Positions 58,087 to 64,000 of a stretch of DNA of 64,000 nt are shown in pieces (within the stretch, counting starts at the first letter, position 1; each line of letters opens with the position of its first letter). The stretch spans positions 434,001 to 498,000 of the forward strand of contig JANEZZ010001642.1 in NCBI GenBank assembly GCA_026122225.1. The letters are read 5' to 3'. The notes beneath the pieces were generated by a model. It saw only the letters and a list, made by a program, of their open reading frames with translations. It searched no databases and was not told the origin of the DNA. Source of the DNA: Heloderma charlesbogerti (taxonomy: Eukaryota; Chordata; Lepidosauria; Squamata; Helodermatidae). The translations under genes and the position numbers were made by a program.

Positions 58087-60640
58087 CTCTACACCTACAA
58101 GATTTCTAGGTTGCCCCAAGTTCCAAATGTGAACGACACACAATCTGGACTGGCAATCATTTCGCATAGGATACCTTTGAGGATAAAATCAAGAGGATAA
58201 AATTTTGACAAATTAGGGTTCATCAGAGTTCCCAGTTCCCTTTCTCAGACAAATATTTCACCACATACCCAGCCACACCAATTTGGACCAGTATATGCAT
58301 TCCTGAAAAGTCCAACCAGGGCTGGTTAGTATATATATGCCAGGTTGGCAACATCACCCAATACCAAATAATGCATGGCAGCTGCTTCATGAGCCACTGA
58401 TCTGGCATTAAAAAGCACCAGATAAAAGAGTTGATGTGTTGTGCTTCTCCATGTCCCCAGACTGGCTGCAAGGCAAGTGTTTGTCATCCATACCTTCCTT
58501 GGTAGGTGAGTCAAGGGCCAGGGCTGTGCTGGAGGTCTTGACCTCAGTCATCTAAGCTCCTTTTCCTCCATGGCTGTTCATTACTTTAATCATTGAGTCC
58601 TAAATAATTAGTGGGTAGCCTGTAATTATGGGCTGTGTTTTGGATTTCTGCAGACTGTTCCTTATGTGCTGAACACTGCAGATTTTGGTCTCCCTCCCTT
58701 GCCATTCCCCACTCTTCCACAGTATGTTTGATTTCATTCATTTGTGTTTTCTGGGGCTAAAGAGAATAGAAGACCACATTTCCTTGGCACTCTCATTACC
58801 TTAGGTGGTGGAGGCTTTGCTTCCCCCCCCCCCCCGCTTTAAGTATAGGGTTAACTTCCCTCAACACGCTTGATTTATAGACAGATAGCAAGCTTTGAAA
58901 GTCAGCAGTCCTGGCACTGTGTAAATCAGCCTTCCTTATTTATAGTTTCAACAGGAAAAGGAATTATTTCCCAATTCTTTACATTTCTTTCTGAAGCAAT
59001 CGACCACCCTGTCCTTTGATTTAAAGCTGTGTAGCTTTACCACAAAAAGGGGGTGGAGGAGAGAGAATGAGGCCTGGGATTGCTCTGCTATAAAAACTCC
59101 AGATTGTATGTTCTTGGACATTGCCTTTAAAACAGCTTCCTTTAAGCCCACACAAGAAATGGCCTGTGTCTTTGGCTTCCTTCCCCCCCTTCTCCTTCAA
59201 ACAATCTCTGACCTCTTAGAAAAATAAATAAAAGATAAAGCAGGGCTTGGAATGCTGCAGAATGAGTATACATTTTATTCTCTGTTGTTTTCTGCTGGGA
59301 TTAGTTGTTTACAATGGCGGTATGGGGGAGGGGAAGGGCGGGTTGCGGCCTTACTGAAATTAGAAGCATTTTGGAGTCATCTTGTTAGGTGGTCTCTGCT
59401 TTAAAGACTCAGACCCTTGTAATCTACCCCCTCCCCATATGCCTTCTTGGTCATCACTCCTCTATGAGCCCTCTCTTTAAAAAAACAACACAAAAAAAGT
59501 CTCTCAAACCCTCTTTTGCTTTATCACACCTGGACAATACATTAACATATCTTAGCATCTGATGGCTGTGCCTGTGTTAGTACCAGGAAACTGGGTCAAA
59601 TCCCCTCCTTTCCTCCTAGTACAGGAAGAGACCAACTCAGGTATTTGGCTTTCGCTCAGTTTCAAGCAAATTCAGGTTGTAATTTCAGTCCTAAATCAAA
59701 TTCTTGGTAGTGCTCCTCAGTGTTATTGTTGTAAATCATTTCATTATTAAAAATAAAAAAACACTGCCAAAATTGCTTTACAAAAAATGAATGCAAATTT
59801 TACTACTGAACTGAAAAAACCCTATACTTAGGCTTACAAAATTCAATAAATGGATACCGTGTTTTCACAAAAGTTTCTGTTTGTTGGCTTCCTTCCCCAA
59901 ATGTTACACTCTTTCAGTATACCGTACCTTGGCAATCCATTCTTTTATTGTTGAGTTTTGCTCTATGCCCATTTTTGGCAACTACAGTCTTAGCTACTGT
60001 TAATAAATGATAGATCAGTAAGTAATCATCTCTCACCATTCCATCCAGTAAAGTGAATGGGCTGTGCACAGTGGGATTGCCCTTCCTCTCCTCCCCAGTA
60101 CATCCCTGCACTCCTTCAAATCTGCTCCGAAGGGTCCCCCAACCCTCTGAAGCAAATTTGGGGACATGGGGGGGGGGCTGCAGGGAGAGGGGGAATCCAT
60201 TCCACCAGTGGTGTCTGTACCACCAGAAGCTGGGACTTTATTATCTGAGGGTTCATCCCCTCCAACTACTAGGTAAAGCTACCCAATTTGGCTTCAGTTC
60301 ACACACACACCTAGAAGAGCATCTAAAATTATTTCCTGCTTTGTTAATTTCTCTCAATGGTCCATGGGTAAAAGGAGCCCATGTGCTTCACCCAGGATGG
60401 AAAGCACTTCTGAGAACAGCTGGATTTTATATTTTCAAAAATGTAGGATCCAACATTTCCTTTCTTCATCCGAGCAGCCTTAGGGGCAGCAGCAGATTCT
60501 TCCTATAACCATTGCATGACCTGCAGCCTAATTTGAGTGCAAACCCCTCCTCCTCACCCTCCCTCCATCTTGGGACTTTGAACATGCAGACAATGTGACT
60601 TAACCATTAAGGGGGTGGGGTTGTCTCCTATCCCCTGCTT
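58087..60640. other. Intron sequence without recognised features
   Basis: It contains a 13-C run near 58825 and a G-rich stretch near 59310-59350. Frames of up to 151 codons (60053-60508) have no recognisable domains. No EIF2B3 exon was found. Confidence 0.4.
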
Positions 60641-60745
60641 TTTATAACATCTTGCCTGATGAAGAGATCTGGAGATCTCACAAGCTTGCATATTTTTGTG
60701 ATCTTTTGGTTGGCCTAATAAAGATATTAAACTAATATGGATTTT
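60640..60745 (+). mobile_element. Penelope-like element end with hammerhead ribozyme-like motif
   Basis: CTGATGA (60656-60662) is the first hammerhead core box. It is followed by a perfect 7-bp stem (GAGATCT 60664-60670 with AGATCTC 60673-60679), then ACAA in place of the GAAA box, then GCTTGC. Downstream TTTTGTGATCTTTTGGTTGG and CCTAATAAAGATATT form the usual end of these repeats. Hammerhead motifs in Penelope-like retroelement termini are established; this copy would be inactive because of the changed second box. Confidence 0.6.
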
Positions 60746-61685
60746 GGAACGCAATATGTTGTAAGGTCAGGAAACATCCATTACATATATAAAATAGCAC
60801 AGAGTAGGTCACATCTCCAGCATTTATTAAAATATTTATCATATATTTTATTCCATTTTTTGCAGGTCGAATATCAAGCATAAACTATTTTTCTGTGCCT
60901 CTTTTATATATTAATGCTAACAGAATTCTCCAAAGTTTTAATAAGGATTTTATCCCAGATACTGTAACAGTTTTCCAAGCATTTTTTCCCATCTCATTTT
61001 AAAATTAGTTCCGTACTGGTAATTTGCAGATAACAATTGACAATAGATTCTAAATAACACATCTTTAGACTCTTTGCAATTAAAAACTAATTTTTCAAAA
61101 TCAGTTAATGTGGTTCTCATTTTTCCCCCATTATTTTTTAACTCAGATCATCTCTGAGATGAAAATACTAGAACCAGTGGATGTTTTTTCCATTAGTTTT
61201 TTTAATGAATCATACCAAAAGTCATAAAGTGGTCATGAGAAAATGCATCCTGAAATCTTACCATTCCATGTTTTATCCATATGGAAGCTCTAGATGTGAT
61301 TTTAAACTGTTAATTAAAATATGTGGACACAGATACATGTGGATGAAAATACTCTTATCCCATACTTCTAATGTTGAAAATATAAATTGATAAAAGTAAG
61401 ACACAAGCTGAACCTAGAGAGCCCCTTGCCCGAGGAGAAGGTATTTCTAGGTGGGGGTGGGGTGGGGGAGTATTCTCCAGTTTCTGATAATTCCCACTGC
61501 AGCCCACTGCAGCCCCACTGCACCTCATTCCATGCCATTCCAGAGATTCCCAGCCCTCAGGCATGGCTTTAGGGGCAGGGGCTGCAAGAAAGAGGAAGAG
61601 ATGGGAAAGCTCCCTTGTGTAAGTGGAACTCTACTTTGTGTTTCTCTGGATCCAACTATTTCTTCTCTACCATTTATCCAGATAC

Positions 61686-61801
61686 ACAAACCCCATGGTA
61701 CAATATAAAATAAGACAGTTAAAAGATCCCATCCAAATCAGGGTAAATCAGTTAATGAGCTCTTTTAACTGTGTTATTTTATGTTGTACCATGGGGCTTG
61801 T
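61686..61801. repeat. 42-bp inverted repeat (38/42), 32-nt spacer
   Basis: The left arm 61686-61727 (ACAAACCCCATGGTACAATA and following) pairs with the right arm 61760-61801 (ending TTGTACCATGGGGCTTGT), with four mismatches. The structure is a long foldback, possibly a miniature DNA transposon without obvious flanking duplication. The arms contain the palindrome CCATGG. Confidence 0.9.
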
Positions 61802-62083
61802 CCATCACAATTGAGCCTTCTGTTGTAATTTATCTAGATCTTCCTTAATCTTATTAACCAAAGAGCTCATCCTCATTACTTTCCAAAAATAAACCATGAG
61901 ATATCTTACAGTATTTTCAGCCCAAGAAATATTATTCCATTTTGTTTTTTTCTTGATTTATGTTAAAATCTAATAACGATGTTTACTTTTATTGTTCTTA
62001 CAATCTAACTTGGCTGTAGTTCTCAAACAAAACTTTATGTGCAGAGTTTATTGGACATAAAGTTTTAACATAACATTATTAGT

Positions 62084-62362
62084 GGTAGGTGGCAGTATTG
62101 CAACTGAAACTCTCCCCATGACCTGAGTTCGATCCCAGCAGAAGCTGGGTCCCAGGTAGCCGGCTCAGGTTGACTCAGCCTTCTATCCTTCCGAGGTCAG
62201 TAAAATGAATACCCAGCTTGCTGGGGGAAAGGTAGTCATGACTGGGGAAGGCAATGGCAAACCACCCTGCTACAGTCTGCCATGAAAACGCCAGTGAAAG
62301 CAGCGTCCCTCTAGGAGTCAGCAATGACTCAGTGCTTGCACAGGAGGAACCTTTCCTTTTCC
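62084..62362 (+). mobile_element. Sauria-type SINE with 7-bp target duplication
   Basis: The damaged tRNA-like head has a B box (GAGTTCGATCCCAGC), followed by GGCTCAGGTTGACTCAGCCT, TCTATCCTTCCGAGGTCAGT and AAAATGAATACCCAGCTTGC. The tail is GTCAGCAATGACTCAGTGCT TGCACAGGAGGAACCTTTCC, resembling Bov-B. TATTAGT flanks both sides exactly (62077-62083 and 62363-62369). This SINE family is diagnostic for squamate reptiles. Confidence 0.88.
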
Positions 62363-62372
62363 TATTAGTATA

Positions 62373-62620
62373 GAGCAACCTTCCCCAACCTGGTACTCTC
62401 CAGATGAATCATAGAATAGTAAGGTTGGAAGGGGCCTACAAGGCCATCGAGTCCAACCCCATGCTCAATGCAGGAATCCAAGTCAGAGCATCCCTGACAA
62501 ATGGCTGTCCAGCCTCGTCTTGAAGGCCTCCAGTGTGGGAGATGAGTTGGACTACTATTCCCATCATCCCCACCCAGCACTGTAGTCCAGCCTATCTGGC
62601 GGTCTCCAGGTTGAAGAAGT
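62373..62620. mobile_element. hAT-like miniature element interrupted by a CR1
   Basis: The left part CAACCTTCCCCAACCTGGTA CTCTCCAGATG and the right part GTTGGACTACTATTCCCATC then CCAGGTTGAAGAAG are the two halves of the same palindromic family as 57971. The CR1 tail lies exactly between CCAGATG and GTTGGAC. Confidence 0.75.
62408..62539 (-). mobile_element. CR1 LINE 3' end nested in the miniature element
   Basis: On the + strand: ATCATAGAATAGTAAGGTTG, GAAGGGGCCTACAAGGCCAT and CGAGTCCAACCCCATGCTCA, the reverse complement of the conserved CR1 3' end with its ATTCTATGAT terminus. AGATGA occurs on both sides (62402-62407, 62540-62545), a plausible target duplication. Confidence 0.85.
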
Positions 62621-63434
62621 CTACAGAGCCTAATTTGAGGTTCATATTGGCCAATCTGTATATTCTTAAATTTGTTGTGACTATCTCCTCAGATGTTAAG
62701 ACTGGAAGACATCCACTTTCACCATGCTGAAAACTGTAAAACTGTCCATTTTTGAACAATCTCTCACTAGAAACCACTCTTTTCCACATACAGGTAGCTA
62801 CTATCAAAGCTGTTACAAGGGCTAATCAAAGTTAATATTTGTAATTTTATAAGGATCCAGTGCTCAAAACTGGAATTTGGGCTGCCATGAACCGAGATGC
62901 TTACCATATAAGAAAATAAGCCTTTTTGTAACTCTTTACACTGGATTGCAGGGAGGGGACAGAAAGGAGGTTGAAATTATAAACACAAAATTCTTCTGCT
63001 GGCAGCCTGGATGGTTTGATTTTTAAAATGCGCACAAAAAAGCATTTGCAAGTAATTTCCAAATGGCTGTATTACATCTGTCAGTGAGTGGAAGGAACAC
63101 CCACAAAATGTGTTTTACTTCTTCAATTTGTTTTCCACTCCTGTGGTAAAAGCTAGCCAAACTGCTCTATTGTGTGGTAGGGCCGTAGTGGGAGCCTAGA
63201 ATTATCAATGTGTGCTTGAAATCCTGCAAATATAGATTGAATTCTAAAACGTTTCCAGCCCTGGTATGCTGTTGTTATCCTGGAGCCAGCAAATCCGTTA
63301 CCCTAGTTTTGCTGGCATCTGGCATGCAAAATGAGATTTCTGCTCTTTCACTGATTCTTCCAACCTAACAAATGTTGTATGCAATAGGATTTGTTATCCC
63401 AATAAGACCAAACAGGAGCAGTATCACTTTATAC

Positions 63435-63500
63435 CTTTATATAAAAGTAACAAAACATTGATCTAGCTTTTGAGTTTCGTAGAACTCTTCCTTAGGCTTA
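63435..63500 (-). mobile_element. Penelope-like end, degenerate hammerhead-like core
   Basis: Minus strand: GCCTAAGGAAGAGTTCTACG AAACTCAAAAGCTAGATC. The 5-bp stem GAGTT/AACTC is present, but the core boxes CTGATGA and GAAA have drifted (CTAAGGA, AAAA). The layout matches 60656 and 14735. Confidence 0.45.
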
Positions 63501-63595
63501 GTGTTAAAAATGAAAAAGAAAAATGTGATGGAGGAGAGGCTGTCTGAGGGCAAGTTACAAGCCCTGCCTATAATGTGTTATAGTCTTTAAATATG

Positions 63596-63720
63596 CAATC
63601 CTATGCCTGTTTAGACAGGAAAAACGTCCTACATCTCCCAACATCTCTCCAACCTGCCATGCTGGCTAGGGCATGCTGGAAATTGTAGGACATTTTTCTG
63701 TCTAAACATGCATAGGATTG
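63596..63720. mobile_element. Foldback miniature element with ~38-bp arms
   Basis: The left arm 63596-63633 starts CAATCCTATGCCTGTTTAGA; the right arm 63684-63720 ends TGTCTAAACATGCATAGGAT+TG. They pair with three mismatches and one indel. The spacer contains CCATGCTGGCTAGGGCATGC, the core wording of the CCTCCAGATGTT family, so this may be a composite of two miniature families. Confidence 0.75.
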
Positions 63721-64000
63721 TGCCCTAATAAGATGATTCCAGGAGCTGTTTGCAGACTAATTCGCATAGTTTATAACAGTGTGGTGGTATAAAGAACAAC
63801 TCAGCAGTTACTTTAGGTATCCCCTAAAATCAGAACCTCTGTGGCCTTGGGTGCTTTCAGACAAGGCGTTTATGGTACCATCTCACTGTCTCATCTATGG
63901 AATTTTATGGAGGGACCAGACAACAACGTCTACAACTTGTAACCCTCCCATGTTTTCCCACTGCTTCTTCCGTCTTTCTCTTACTGCAGAAAATCCATTA

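Noticed and set aside
58817..58833. C-homopolymer run as a functional element
   Set aside because: A simple homopolymer, possibly of unreliable length; no surrounding structure was seen.
1..64000. Endogenous retrovirus or LTR retrotransposon
   Set aside because: No paired long terminal repeats, primer-binding site, protease or integrase motif was seen on either strand.
42140..64000. Last coding exon(s) of EIF2B3
   Set aside because: I looked for an AG-bounded frame resembling SNIQGSVICNN...GSGQRIEAKA and found none; it is probably beyond the window.

Overview
The window looks like intronic and exonic DNA of a squamate reptile, most likely a lizard. The evidence is the repeat mix: L2-type LINEs, squamate-type Bov-B (RTE) LINEs, CR1 and L1 fragments, Sauria-type SINEs with Bov-B-like tails, tRNA-Ala-like SINEs, several hAT-type miniature elements and three ends that resemble Penelope-like elements. 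No complete gene lies in the window. Its one recognisable host gene is EIF2B3, the gamma subunit of the guanine-nucleotide exchange factor eIF2B, on the + strand.

Five consecutive EIF2B3 coding exons are present: 15378-15467, 35196-35326, 37214-37404, 40966-41043 and 41991-42139. All have AG/GT borders and compatible phases. Together they encode about 212 residues, corresponding to roughly residues 190-401 of the approximately 452-residue human protein. Exons for the first ~190 residues must lie upstream of base 1. The last ~51 residues must lie beyond base 64000 or in an exon I could not find. Everything else is intron.

Region by region: 1-15377 is upstream intron with a foldback element and hAT miniatures (about 5.2-6.4 kb), a minus-strand L2 (7.3-8.8 kb), a second LINE tail (12.2-12.5 kb) and a young SINE with a 13-bp target duplication (14.98-15.32 kb). 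The 19.7-kb intron 15468-35195 carries an L2 tail (23.4-23.8 kb), decayed L1 pieces on the minus strand (about 27.5-28.2 kb), an unidentified coding-like remnant (28.4-29.0 kb) and a nearly intact L2 (31.7-34.8 kb). Introns 35327-37213 and 37405-40965 hold Bov-B, L2 and miniature elements and a GGGGT/CCTTG simple-repeat block. The last intron (from 42140) has a CR1 piece, an L2 split by a 3.56-kb hAT-like element that itself carries a 165-bp tandem array, an internally deleted Bov-B, several foldbacks, a Sauria SINE and a CR1 nested in a miniature element.

The items most worth a second look are the 3.56-kb hAT-like element in its L2 target, the 5'-to-3' fused Bov-B, the three hammerhead-ribozyme-like segments, and the unidentified coding-like remnant at 28.4-29.0 kb. 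I found no tRNA or rRNA gene, CRISPR array or recognisable endogenous retrovirus. All family calls are from reading motifs; no database search was possible.
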